Part shown: positions 8,838 to 20,318 of the stretch, in pieces
Numbering within the stretch: the stretch's first letter is position 1
Layout: the number at the start of each line of letters is the position of its first letter
Program-made: the position numbers and the translations under genes
Assembly (NCBI GenBank): GCA_964450865.1
Contig: CAYVHB010000001.1
Location: 124,001-188,000 of the forward strand
DNA from: CAYVHB01 sp964450865
GTDB taxonomy: Bacteria > Bacillota > Clostridia > Saccharofermentanales > UBA5734
Length of the DNA stretch: 64,000 nucleotides
Reading direction: 5' to 3'
The notes under the pieces: model-generated
Databases searched by the model: none
Seen by the model: the letters and a program-made list of their open reading frames with translations, nothing else
What the model was told of the DNA's origin: nothing

Positions 8838-10172
8838 TCAATGGCTGTCTGCCAGGGCGGCTGCACTCTGCAGGGCTTCGTATTTAATCCGTTCCTCATC
8901 GAGGGTCAGCAGACTGCGCCGGCGCATCAGCCAGCGGCCGGCGACCATCAGGGATTCAACATTGGCACTATCAGCACTGTAAACCAGGGCGGCTGCCGGA
9001 TCACCGAGTGGCCACATGGATGGCATATCAGCATCAACAATCTGCAGATCAGCTTGCCAGCCAGCGGCGATACAGCCACATTGCGCAAATCCCAGGCCAC
9101 GCTGGCCGTCGAGAGTGGCCATCCGGATGACCTGGCTGGCTGGCAGACGGGCGGCATTGCCGCTGGTGCCCTTGGCCAGGAATGAAGCCAGGCGCATTTC
9201 GTGATAGAGACTGAGATTATTATTGCTGGCAGCACCATCCGTACCGAGGCCGACGCGCACCCCGGCTTCCAGCATGGCCGCCACATCAGCAATGCCGCTG
9301 CCCAGTTTGAGGTTGCTCGATGGATTATGAGCGACCAGCACATTATTTTCAGCCAGCAGATGGCGATCTTCATCATTCAGATAAACGCAATGGGCCGCGA
9401 TTGTCGGCCCGGCGAACAGGCCGAATTCAGCCAGTTTTTGTGGCGGCCGGCAACCATACCGGTCGAGGCATTCCTCAACTTCGCGGGCGGTTTCCGAAAC
9501 ATGGACCTGGACAAAGCAGCCTGTCTCACGAATGGCAGCCGCCAGCTCAGCATACAGATAGGGCTCATACAAATAAATGGAGTGAACCATCAAGGCGACC
9601 TGGATGCGGCCATTCCCCTGCCCCTGCCAGTCACGGATGAATTGCTCGAGCGCGCCCGGAAGCAAATGTTGCCGGCCGTCATGACCGGGCGCTTTGCCAT
9701 CACAGCAGACATTGAGCCGCAGGCCGGCCTGCAAAGCAGCTTCGGCAACCTGGTCACTATAATAGTACATGTCCGCAGCCGTACCGGTACCGCTGCGGAT
9801 CATTTCGGCCAGGCCAAGCATGGTACCGCGATAGACATGCTGGGCAGTCAGACGCTTCTCCCGCGGGAAGATATGATTGAACAACCAGTCATGCAGATTA
9901 TGGTCATCAGCCTGATTGCGCATCAGGGTCATGGGAATATGGCCGTGGGTATTAGCCATCGCTGGCCAGAGAATGCGCCGGGCACCCTCATAAGTTTCAA
10001 AGTTGTTCCCGGCCAGATTGCCGATGAGTGTGCGGGCCGCGATTTCATCGAGCCCAACATAATGGATGAGCCCGTTGCTGACGACGACCCAGGCATCCTC
10101 GAGGATTTGCTGCGTGCCATCCGGCAAGGGTGTAACAACATTGATCCGGCGAAATAAAACTGAGTCCGTCAT
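8838..10172 (-). CDS. mtaD: 5-methylthioadenosine / S-adenosylhomocysteine deaminase
   Basis: 444-residue amidohydrolase (TIM-barrel, one divalent metal). Metal ligands and active site are visible: NTHGHIPMTLMR (about residue 73), HVSETAREVEE (about 210), HCVYL (about 240) and GTDGAASNNNLSLYHEMRLAS (about 290), the last with the catalytic Asp. This is the pattern of MtaD-type deaminases, which convert S-adenosylhomocysteine to S-inosylhomocysteine and MTA to methylthioinosine. The normal second Thr of NTHTH is Gly here. GAGGTGATG precedes the ATG. The gene follows ahcY by 24 nt and punA lies just upstream, so the three form one operon for SAH disposal. Substrate preference between SAH and MTA cannot be fixed from sequence. 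Confidence 0.88.
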   Translation of the reverse strand: MTDSVLFRRINVVTPLPDGTQQILEDAWVVVSNGLIHYVGLDEIAARTLIGNLAGNNFETYEGARRILWPAMANTHGHIPMTLMRNQADDHNLHDWLFNHIFPREKRLTAQHVYRGTMLGLAEMIRSGTGTAADMYYYSDQVAEAALQAGLRLNVCCDGKAPGHDGRQHLLPGALEQFIRDWQGQGNGRIQVALMVHSIYLYEPYLYAELAAAIRETGCFVQVHVSETAREVEECLDRYGCRPPQKLAEFGLFAGPTIAAHCVYLNDEDRHLLAENNVLVAHNPSSNLKLGSGIADVAAMLEAGVRVGLGTDGAASNNNLSLYHEMRLASFLAKGTSGNAARLPASQVIRMATLDGQRGLGFAQCGCIAAGWQADLQIVDADMPSMWPLGDPAAALVYSADSANVESLMVAGRWLMRRRSLLTLDEERIKYEALQSAAALADSH

Positions 10173-10196
10173 GGTTCATCACCTCATCGTGCTACA

Positions 10197-11531
10197 TTAC
10201 ACCAGATCCCAGTTGGCCATATAGTAAGCCTGCCCGGGTGTCAGATGGTCGATCTGCCTGTTCTTTGCCTGCAGGAGCAGCCAGGCAACATGACTATCGA
10301 TTTCAGCAGGCAAGTCGTGAACCCGGACCGGCAAGGTCCGGCCCTGGCGGGCCATGTAAAGGACGGCGCTAGCCTGCAAGGCGAAGCTCATATCCATAAT
10401 CTCAACCGGGTGCCCATCACCGGCAGCCAGATTGACCAGCCGGCCTGATGCCAGGACATGGATCAGTCGGCCATCGGCCTGTTCATAGGCCAGTATATTC
10501 TGGCGCACCGGCCTGCTGGCAACAGAAGCCGCGGCAAGCTGGCCCAGATTGATTTCCACATCAAAATGACCGGCATTGCAAAGAATGGCCCCATTTTTCA
10601 GCAGGGGGAAATGCTCATGGTGAATCACATCGCGGCAGCCTGTTACGGTTATGAAAATATCACCGAGCGGCGCCGCTTCACACATCCTCATGACATCATA
10701 GCCTTCCATCAGGGCCTCACAAGCCTTGACCGGATCGATTTCAGTGACAATGACCCGGGCCCCCAGGCCGGCTGCCCGCAAGGCCACCCCCTTGCCGCAC
10801 ATGCCATACCCGCTGACGACAACCGTTTTCCCGGCTACCAGCAGGTTCGTCGTGCTCATGATCGCTGCCCAGACTGACTGACCGGTCCCGAAGCGGTTGT
10901 CAAAAAGATGCTTGCAGCGGGCATCATTGACGGCGATGACCGGATAACGCAATTGCCCGGCAGCTTCCAGAATGCGCAGTCGCTTCACCCCGGTCGTTGT
11001 CTCTTCGCAGCCGCCGATCAGTTCAGCAGTCAGCGCCTGTTCTGTTGTATGCAGCAGCTGGGCAAAGTCTCCGCCATCGTCAATGATCAGGTGGGGGCGA
11101 ATGGCCAGGGCCTGGCGCAGATGGCGGAGGTATGTCTGGCTATCTGCACCATAGCGGCAATAGACAGACAAGCCGTCCTCCACCAGGGCTGCTGCGACGT
11201 CGTCCTGCGTCGAAAGCGGATTACAGCCGGTCAGGGCAACCTGGGCCCCACCCCTGGCCAACGCCTTGACCAGACAGGCTGTCTTGGCTTCAACATGAAC
11301 GCTGACGGCGATGCGCAAACCAGCAAACGGCCGGGTATGGGCAAATTCGGCAGCCAGCTGTCCCAGTACCGGCATGTTGGCTGCGGCCCAGGCGATCTTC
11401 TGATGTCCACTGCGGGCCAATGCACAATCGGCAATATCAAAATCCGGCACGCTGTCCGGTACTTTATCCGGTACTTTATCCGGTCCATTGTCCGGTCCAC
11501 CCGTTTGCGTGCAATCAACATCTGCTTGCAT
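10197..11531 (-). CDS. ahcY: Adenosylhomocysteinase-type hydrolase (AhcY; possibly S-inosylhomocysteine hydrolase)
   Basis: 444-residue NAD-dependent hydrolase that splits S-adenosylhomocysteine, or its inosine form, into homocysteine and nucleoside. Visible features are the Rossmann motif VVVSGYGMCGKGVA (about residue 230), VSVHVEAKTA in the substrate domain and NDARCKHLFDNRFGTGQS. The last is the KxLFDNRxGTGQS form I associate with archaeal and Thermotoga-type enzymes, and the short NWDLV C terminus agrees, lacking the Lys/Tyr tail of eukaryotic enzymes. Residues 10-32 are a Pro/Asp-rich spacer made by short DNA repeats (PDKVPDKVPD). It sits between punA and the deaminase gene, which suggests it acts on the deaminated substrate. 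Start ATG at 11531, preceded by CCGGAAAGG. Confidence 0.88.
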   Translation of the reverse strand: MQADVDCTQTGGPDNGPDKVPDKVPDSVPDFDIADCALARSGHQKIAWAAANMPVLGQLAAEFAHTRPFAGLRIAVSVHVEAKTACLVKALARGGAQVALTGCNPLSTQDDVAAALVEDGLSVYCRYGADSQTYLRHLRQALAIRPHLIIDDGGDFAQLLHTTEQALTAELIGGCEETTTGVKRLRILEAAGQLRYPVIAVNDARCKHLFDNRFGTGQSVWAAIMSTTNLLVAGKTVVVSGYGMCGKGVALRAAGLGARVIVTEIDPVKACEALMEGYDVMRMCEAAPLGDIFITVTGCRDVIHHEHFPLLKNGAILCNAGHFDVEINLGQLAAASVASRPVRQNILAYEQADGRLIHVLASGRLVNLAAGDGHPVEIMDMSFALQASAVLYMARQGRTLPVRVHDLPAEIDSHVAWLLLQAKNRQIDHLTPGQAYYMANWDLV

Positions 11532-11608
11532 AAAGAATTCCTTTCCGGAGGATTATGATTGGCCGACAGTTCCCTTCTGGCAATATTTTCGAGACCTGCA
11601 GACGGCTG

Positions 11609-12451
11609 TCAGCCTGGCAGGCGATCGAGAATCAGGGACAGCAGATCGATCGTCCGGGCGCTCGCCTGAGCGCCGACCTGCATGACCTCTTCATGACTGA
11701 GACGATTTTCCGACAAACCGGCGGCCAGATTGGTGATGCAGGAAATACCCAAAGTCTTCAAGCCACCGTGAGCAGCCACAATCGCTTCGGGCACGGTTGA
11801 CATGCCAACGGCCGCTACACCCAGCTGGTGCAGCAGGGCAATCTCGGCCGGGGTCTCGAACTGGGGACCCTTGCAGTAGCAGTAGACGCCCTTCTTGAGT
11901 GAAAAGCCCAGTTCGCGGGCACAGGCATGGGCCAGCTCGCCGAGCGCTGGATCATAGACCTGGGACATGTCCGGAAACCGTGGGCCAAATTCATCCAGAT
12001 TGGCGCCGCGCAGCGGGGATTCCAGCCAGAGACTGATGTGATCACTGATCTGCATCAGGTCGCCGGGAGCAAAACCGGCACCCAGGCCACCGGCGGCATT
12101 GGTCAGGATCAGATAGCGGATCCCCAGCTTTTGCATGACCCGGATCGGCCGGACAATATCGGTCATGGCATGACCTTCATAATAATGGAAGCGGCCTTGC
12201 ATCACCGCCAGGGGACGCTGGCCCCAGGTGCCCAGGACCAGCTGCCCGGCATGGCCCAGGACAGTAGAACGGGGAAAACCGGGAATTTTCTCATAAGGAA
12301 TGATCACCGGCTGGCTGACCCGTTCGGCCATGGCGCCGAGCCCGGAGCCTAGAACAAGCAAGACTTCAGGGCAAACCGGACTGGCTGCGGCAATTGTATT
12401 GACCGCAAAGTCAATCTGCTGCAAGTAGGCCTCGCGGGCTTGCTCGTTCAT
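11609..12451 (-). CDS. punA: Purine nucleoside phosphorylase (trimeric type)
   Basis: 280-residue cytoplasmic enzyme cleaving inosine or guanosine with phosphate to base plus ribose-1-phosphate. Family motifs run in order: LGSGLGAMAERV (phosphate), VLGHAGQLVLG, RFHYYEGH, LTNAAGGLG, KGPQFETPAE, VGMSTVPEAIVAAH and ITNLAAGLS, whose Asn favours 6-oxopurines. Start ATG at 12451 is chosen because GGGAGG lies 9 nt upstream; the frame is open to 12526 without such a site. Position between secA and ahcY suggests it takes the inosine or adenosine released by AhcY. Length and motifs match low-molecular-mass trimeric PNPs. Confidence 0.92.
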   Translation of the reverse strand: MNEQAREAYLQQIDFAVNTIAAASPVCPEVLLVLGSGLGAMAERVSQPVIIPYEKIPGFPRSTVLGHAGQLVLGTWGQRPLAVMQGRFHYYEGHAMTDIVRPIRVMQKLGIRYLILTNAAGGLGAGFAPGDLMQISDHISLWLESPLRGANLDEFGPRFPDMSQVYDPALGELAHACARELGFSLKKGVYCYCKGPQFETPAEIALLHQLGVAAVGMSTVPEAIVAAHGGLKTLGISCITNLAAGLSENRLSHEEVMQVGAQASARTIDLLSLILDRLPG

Positions 12452-12540
12452 CGGATGATCCTCCCTTTCGCCACCCGCCTGTTCAAGGGTTTGCTGTTCA
12501 TCGGGTGGTTTTCTGCTGAATGCCATTCACCGGCTGATCA

Positions 12541-15591
<3,051 letters not shown>

Positions 15592-15663
15592 AACAGAATC
15601 CTTATATCTATCATATTAGCCAGCACATCCGTGCTGGCCTGTTCAACTATGTCTGATTCCAGA

Positions 15664-15999
15664 TCAGGTGTGGTCTTCAGGTACCTGAAGGCCGGCCGCT
15701 GACGGCAGGTTTGGGGTTTCGAGCCGTTTGAGAACGAGCTGATAACCGTCCGCGCCATATTCCAGACAGCGGTTGACCCGGCTGATGGTGGCTGTGCTAA
15801 CCCCGGTCGCTTCACAGATTTCGGTATAGGTGCGCTTATGATGGAGCATCTGGGCAACCTGGAAACGCGATGCCAGGGAATGCAGTTCGGCGATGGTGCA
15901 GATATCCTCGAAAAATGCATAGCACTCGTCAACAGTCTCAAGGCACAAAACGGCATTGAATAGCAGATCCAAATCCGAACCCTTCAGTTTGCGGTTCAT
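15664..15999 (-). CDS. TrpR-like protein YerC/YecD
   Basis: 111-residue DNA-binding protein of the TrpR/YerC family found in Bacillota. The helix-turn-helix is RTYTEICEATGVSTATISRVNRCL (about residues 55-78), preceded by LASRFQVAQMLHHK. These proteins resemble the tryptophan repressor core but no ligand is established. Start ATG at 15999 is supported by GAGGTGATG just upstream; the frame is open to 16062 without a comparable site. It stands upstream of secA, separated by 72 nt. Its targets are unknown. Confidence 0.85.
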   Translation of the reverse strand: MNRKLKGSDLDLLFNAVLCLETVDECYAFFEDICTIAELHSLASRFQVAQMLHHKRTYTEICEATGVSTATISRVNRCLEYGADGYQLVLKRLETPNLPSAAGLQVPEDHT

Positions 16000-16095
16000 T
16001 TCATCACCTCGTTGCCCGTGCCGTTTATTTACCACATCACATGATAACGCATGCTTGGCCAAGTTACAAGCATGATAGCCCGGGGGACAGCCTGG

Positions 16096-17250
16096 TCAGC
16101 TGTCTGTTGCGGTGATGTAGCGTTCGCTGGTGCCATAAGTGACGACCTCAAAGGCCAGGCCCAGCTGGCGGGCGGTACCCTTGAGCAACTGAATGACGGA
16201 ATCATAGATGGCTTTGTTGTAGTTGGCCGGTATGACCAGAAGCAGGCGCCGGCTGCGGATATCCGCGGGTGTAACCTGAATGGTCTGGCCCTTGCGGCTA
16301 TACGTGGCACCATCAAACTGCGCCAGTCGTTTCAAGGCAGCCAGCAGCGTCTGTCTGGCGGCTGTCGAACTGCTGCTGTAGGTCGGGGCGGTCAGGTCGA
16401 TACTGTGGATCATCAGGGCCTCGCCGTTGGCCAGGCGGGCAATGACCGGGAAGTCGTCTGGCAAATTGGCGCCAAATTTCTGACGCAAGACCTTGCCGCG
16501 GCTGAAATTATCCATCATCCAGACTGAATCTGATTTATTTTTATCCGCGATCTCCGGACGCCAGCCGCTCCACAACGGTACAACCGTGGCTGCTTCACGC
16601 GCAACCGTAAACAAGCCCAGCGGCAGCTGATAGGAACACATGAGCCACAGCTGATGGTCGTCAGTCTGCCATTCCAGGTAGAGTTGCCGCGCTGTCGGCC
16701 TGGCCGTGGCGAAAGCCTGGCTGGAACGCTGTTCGGCCAGCCAGTAGTCGAGCCGGTATTGCAGCAGATCCTGCAGTAAAATTGAGGATGATAAATCCAG
16801 TGCTGCACTGCTGAGCCACTCCCTGATTTTCTCTGTTGAACGACTGACTTCCGGCGGTAAAATCTCTTTCCAGAATGCAAGCCAGTCTGTTTTATCGACT
16901 GAATCATCGGTCGCGGCGATCACGTTGCCATCTGGCGGCAGGCTGGCGCCTGATACCGTCTTTGCTGCCGGCAATTCGGGGGCTTGCGCTTGCAGCAGTA
17001 CCGTCCGGCTGGCACGCATGCTGGTCAGCAGATCAACGAGGTCCGGCCATTGATCCAGGGCCGGACTGACCAGGGCCAGTTCGCTGGCGACCTGGTCCAT
17101 GGCGTTGCGGATCATAATTTCCTGGCGTATGGCATCGATGGCCATCAGGAGCGAAAGAAGCAGAACAAGTATAACAGGCAGCAACAAAGCAGCCTCCAGG
17201 GCCAGGCTGCCATGACGGCACGAACGCTTGTGTGACTGCTTTCGATTCAT
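16096..17250 (-). CDS. TadE/pilin-like envelope protein
   Basis: 384-residue protein with a short basic N terminus (RKQSHKRSCRH) followed by GSLALEAALLLPVILVLLLSLLM, the Glu-containing hydrophobic N-terminal helix typical of TadE-like pseudopilins. The remaining 330 residues are extracytoplasmic and have no motif I recognise, except that the C-terminal part (DGATYSRKGQ to SERYITATD) may form a separate domain. The ATG at 17250 lies 10 nt after GGAGG; an ATG three codons earlier overlaps that site. It is the last of three similarly built genes. No TadA, TadB or TadC is nearby. Function in a surface appendage or envelope complex is an inference from the N-terminal helix. Confidence 0.6.
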   Translation of the reverse strand: MNRKQSHKRSCRHGSLALEAALLLPVILVLLLSLLMAIDAIRQEIMIRNAMDQVASELALVSPALDQWPDLVDLLTSMRASRTVLLQAQAPELPAAKTVSGASLPPDGNVIAATDDSVDKTDWLAFWKEILPPEVSRSTEKIREWLSSAALDLSSSILLQDLLQYRLDYWLAEQRSSQAFATARPTARQLYLEWQTDDHQLWLMCSYQLPLGLFTVAREAATVVPLWSGWRPEIADKNKSDSVWMMDNFSRGKVLRQKFGANLPDDFPVIARLANGEALMIHSIDLTAPTYSSSSTAARQTLLAALKRLAQFDGATYSRKGQTIQVTPADIRSRRLLLVIPANYNKAIYDSVIQLLKGTARQLGLAFEVVTYGTSERYITATDS

Positions 17251-17272
17251 CGGCCTCATTCCTCCACCCCAT

Positions 17273-19063
17273 TCAGTCGCGGATATAACTGCTTTCCAGA
17301 CGATAGCGGCGCTTGTTCAGCATGGCAACGACAGCGGCTGTTGCAGCCACGTCATGACTGATCTGGGCTTTGATCAGCGGACCAACGCGGTGGACAATCC
17401 ATGAATCGGGTTGCAGCAGCAGCAGCAGGCGCAGATAATCCCGATAGTGCATCTCCCAATTGATAGCGGTCGGGCCTGGCCAGACCGCAAGCAGTGACCC
17501 GTTTTTCAATTTCTGAATATCGCTGATGCCCTGCCCGACCGAGCGAATGACGGCAAGGATGTATGTCATCATTTCCGGATCTACAATAACCGTGCCGCCG
17601 CTGACCGCCAGTATGGCTGCCGCAACAGTAGCGGCCGAAGTTCGCAGCGAAGACATGACGGCCGAATCGGTCAAAGTCGCTGCCAGCTGGATCAGGCTGC
17701 GCAAACCAAGGAGTGTGGCCTGGACCAGGAGCGATGCCTGATCCGGACTGTTCAGCCCTGTGACCAGGCGCTCGACTTCAGCGGGCCGCTTCTCGACAAG
17801 ATCAGCCAGTTCGTAACCACTGTATGTTTTCAGCGCGTTGACGGCTCCATTGCCACGCCGCACTATCACCGTGGAGGTGAAATAACCGAGGCAGTATTCG
17901 CTGATCGCAAAGTGATCATAGACACCGAGTGTCGTCGCATCAGCCATCTGGTCAAGCAAGCCGCTCAAATGCGAGATTGTGCGGGGGTCGAGCAGACTGG
18001 TCGGATTCGCGCCAGGTACTGTTGAGCCAGGTTCCCAAAGCGGGATCAATGTGCTTTCCAGCAGTTCGAGCCCGGCAGTCAGCTGCTCAAGCGCCTGCTG
18101 CAGGATTGGATCCAGCAGCGGTGCCAGGGCCTGGCCAAGCAGTCCACTTAATGTCCTGATCAATTCCATCAGCAGAGAATTGTCACTGGCCAGCAGGGCT
18201 GGCGATCGTGAATCCGCCAGATAGCGGCAGGTTGAAGGGTTGATGTTCAGGCATGTCGGATCATTTGAATTGGAATAGGCTGAAAACAATGTCATGCCCG
18301 ACCCGGTCAAGCCAGGCTGGAACAAGCCTGACCGGTGTAGTGCGGTCGGGATCAAGCCATTTCGCGTCGTCATGGTTGTCTTGCCAGTCGCTGGCTTCTG
18401 ATAGGGATAAGCTGAGCGGGTCTTGATCAGGCCGCCTGCCTGGATAACATCGGCAATTTTCTGTAAAGCCTTGGCGTTCTGCCAGAATTCACGCGCGTAG
18501 GTTATCGGCAGACGCAGCCGCATCTGGCGCGTAATCTGGCTTCGCAGCTGGTCAGTTGCCCAGAAATCACCGACGGCCTGGAGCTGCACATACTGGACAG
18601 ACATCGCACCAGGCATCATCCGGATGAAAACATCCGGTTTGAGGTTTTCCCTGGGAAATCCAAACAGGGCATATTTCTGACGCAAATCCGGATCAAAGCC
18701 GGCCAGGGTCACCTGCAGCTGGGCATTCATGGCCCGGGCCAGATTCGTCTCGGTGGCCCGGATCTGTGCTGCTTGCAGCATGACACTTATAATGAGCACC
18801 AGGCTGGTTGTAACCAGGATCAGGAACAGGCTGAAAGCACCCTGGCGCCGTCGCAGATCAAAATGGCTGACCGGCTTCCTGTCAGGGCCACAACGCCACA
18901 GATCCGGAAAGAGCCGGTGTATCCGCTCAGTCAGGGGCCGGCTGGAATGATGCCATGAAAGGATGCCAGGCTGATCAAAATGGCGCCAGGCACCCCCGGA
19001 ACAACATAATTGATCATGCCGGCTTTCAGGAATACGGCCTGATTGATCATGACAACCCTTCAT
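17273..19063 (-). CDS. DUF5702-like membrane-anchored protein, N terminus uncertain
   Basis: The conserved part begins near residue 74 with RRRQGAFSLFLILVTTSLVLI, a TadE/TadG-like transmembrane anchor, then ARAMNAQLQVTLAGFDPDLRQKYALFGF. That resembles DUF5702 proteins, in which the region after the anchor has an Ala-rich helix and a YxLFGF pattern. The rest (about 480 residues) is extracytoplasmic with an amphipathic Leu-rich centre. The first 73 residues look unlike a natural protein and contain the palindromic repeat at 18940-18997. The ATG at 19063 overlaps the upstream stop as ATGA, which would allow coupled translation, but no other usable start exists before the anchor. A second frame, 19050-18931, encodes a 39-residue hydrophobic peptide with AAGGG upstream. 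Confidence 0.55.
   Translation of the reverse strand: MKGCHDQSGRIPESRHDQLCCSGGAWRHFDQPGILSWHHSSRPLTERIHRLFPDLWRCGPDRKPVSHFDLRRRQGAFSLFLILVTTSLVLIISVMLQAAQIRATETNLARAMNAQLQVTLAGFDPDLRQKYALFGFPRENLKPDVFIRMMPGAMSVQYVQLQAVGDFWATDQLRSQITRQMRLRLPITYAREFWQNAKALQKIADVIQAGGLIKTRSAYPYQKPATGKTTMTTRNGLIPTALHRSGLFQPGLTGSGMTLFSAYSNSNDPTCLNINPSTCRYLADSRSPALLASDNSLLMELIRTLSGLLGQALAPLLDPILQQALEQLTAGLELLESTLIPLWEPGSTVPGANPTSLLDPRTISHLSGLLDQMADATTLGVYDHFAISEYCLGYFTSTVIVRRGNGAVNALKTYSGYELADLVEKRPAEVERLVTGLNSPDQASLLVQATLLGLRSLIQLAATLTDSAVMSSLRTSAATVAAAILAVSGGTVIVDPEMMTYILAVIRSVGQGISDIQKLKNGSLLAVWPGPTAINWEMHYRDYLRLLLLLQPDSWIVHRVGPLIKAQISHDVAATAAVVAMLNKRRYRLESSYIRD
18940..18997 (-). repeat. Palindromic dispersed repeat, copy 1
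   Basis: Read on the minus strand it shares GGGTGCCTGGCGCC (18995-18982), CTGGCAT and CCTTTCATG, in the same order, with the large hairpin at 62111-62205. The copy lies inside the 5' end of the DUF5702-like gene and probably altered its N terminus. It is degenerate and lacks the full inverted arms seen in copy 2. Two copies in 64 kb suggest a REP- or MITE-like family. Confidence 0.5.
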
Positions 19064-19359
19064 GATGGCTTTACCACATTGCCGACCTGGTTGAGCAGAT
19101 CACTGTTTTCCCGGATCAGCTGCAGCCATTCGATCAGGCGCTGGGGCGAGGTCTGCAGGGCCGGCAAGCTCACTGCCCCATTATCAAGACTTTCGACCTG
19201 GTACAGATGTTCAGGATTGATCTGATGCCAGACAGCCTGCGCTGATAAACTGGCAGTACGCCGGACCTGATGATAAACCGGTTGTGCAGCTCCGGTCAGG
19301 CCTGTGATCAGGGCCAGGCTGATGGGCAGGACAATAGCGGCTTCCAGAGTCATTGCCAT
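19060..19359 (-). CDS. Short TadE-like protein
   Basis: 99-residue protein beginning MAMTLEAAIVLPISLALITGL, the same Glu-bearing hydrophobic N-terminal segment as pseudopilins of the Tad family. The rest is a short exposed region rich in helices with no recognised motif. Its stop overlaps the start of the DUF5702-like gene (ATGA). It is the first of three genes of this type on the minus strand and follows an unusual hairpin that contains its ribosome binding site (GGGAGGTG). Role is unknown; assembly into a pilus-like or envelope structure is inferred. Confidence 0.6.
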   Translation of the reverse strand: MAMTLEAAIVLPISLALITGLTGAAQPVYHQVRRTASLSAQAVWHQINPEHLYQVESLDNGAVSLPALQTSPQRLIEWLQLIRENSDLLNQVGNVVKPS

Positions 19360-19361
19360 AT

Positions 19362-19398
19362 AAAAACACCTCCCGCATGATCATTGTAGCGGGAGGCG
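19362..19398 (-). terminator. Hairpin with U-run that also holds a ribosome binding site
   Basis: On the minus strand CGCCTCCCGC (19398-19389) pairs with GCGGGAGGTG (19376-19367), ten pairs with one G-U, 12-nt loop, then five T residues (19366-19362). It looks like an intrinsic terminator for the ABC transporter operon, yet GGGAGG in its 3' arm is the Shine-Dalgarno sequence of the TadE-like gene starting at 19359. Confidence 0.65.
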
Positions 19399-19589
19399 TT
19401 CAAGTTGCGGCAGGGATTCATCTGTCAAAATTCGACAAAAACCGACAAAGCATCACGCCTGATCACGGCGCAGCAGGCATTGCGGGGCATAATCAGACGA
19501 CAAAGCCCTTGAGCCGGTTAACTGAGTCCAGGCCGGGATCCTGACCTGGACTTGACCGTTACGGCAACACTCGCAAGCCGGATCCATTT

Positions 19590-20318
19590 TCAATGGGCCA
19601 GGACCTTGGACAAGAACTCGCGCGTCCGCGGATTCTGCGGATTATTGAACAGGATATCCGGCCTGGCTTCTTCGGCAATCTGGCCATCATCCATGAACAG
19701 GACGCGGCTGGCGACGCGCCGGGCAAAACCCATTTCGTGAGTCACCACCACCATGGTCATGCCCTCATGGGCCAATTCCTGCATGACATCAAGCACCTCG
19801 CCGATCATTTCCGGATCCAGCGCTGATGTGGGTTCGTCAAACAGCATGATTTCCGGATTCATCGCCAGGGCCCGGGCGATGGCGATACGCTGCTTTTGTC
19901 CACCTGACAGTTTAACCGGATAAACATCAGCCTTTTCCACCAGGCCGACCCGCTGCAGCAGGCTCAGCGCTTTTTCGTTAGCCTGATCGGGCGTCATCAG
20001 TCCCAGTGTCATCGGCGCGAGGGTAATATTCTGCATCACAGTCAGATGGGGAAACAGATTGAAATGCTGGAACACCATGCCCATTTTCTGGCGGACCAGA
20101 TTGATGTTGCATTTCGGACTGGTGATTTCCTCACCGTCAATAATAATGCTGCCCGCCGTGGGAACATCCAGCAGATTCAGACAGCGCAGGAATGTGCTTT
20201 TCCCCGAGCCGGACGGGCCGATGATCGCGATCTTCTCGCCGACCTCGACATGGGCATCAATATTCTTGAGGACTTTGACACTGCCAAAATCCTTGTACAG
20301 GCCTTTAACGGTTATCAC
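19590..20318 (-). CDS. Polar amino-acid ABC transporter, ATP-binding protein (GlnQ-like)
   Basis: 242-residue ATPase. Walker A GPSGSGKSTF (about residue 34), the Q-loop (MVFQHFNLF), signature LSGGQKQRIAIARAL (about 137) and Walker B IMLFDEPTSALD are all intact, and the DPEMIGEVLDVMQ pattern is typical of the GlnQ/HisP subfamily. It energises uptake of a polar amino acid with the permease and binding protein upstream. It overlaps the permease stop by 14 nt, showing one operon. The substrate is not readable from the ATPase; see the permuted binding protein at 21193-21981. Confidence 0.92.
   Translation of the reverse strand: MITVKGLYKDFGSVKVLKNIDAHVEVGEKIAIIGPSGSGKSTFLRCLNLLDVPTAGSIIIDGEEITSPKCNINLVRQKMGMVFQHFNLFPHLTVMQNITLAPMTLGLMTPDQANEKALSLLQRVGLVEKADVYPVKLSGGQKQRIAIARALAMNPEIMLFDEPTSALDPEMIGEVLDVMQELAHEGMTMVVVTHEMGFARRVASRVLFMDDGQIAEEARPDILFNNPQNPRTREFLSKVLAH

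Noticed and set aside
19526..19551. GTCCAGG/CCTGGAC inverted repeat downstream of the ABC ATPase gene
   Set aside because: Only 7-8 pairs and no T-run; the hairpin at 19362-19398 is a better terminator.
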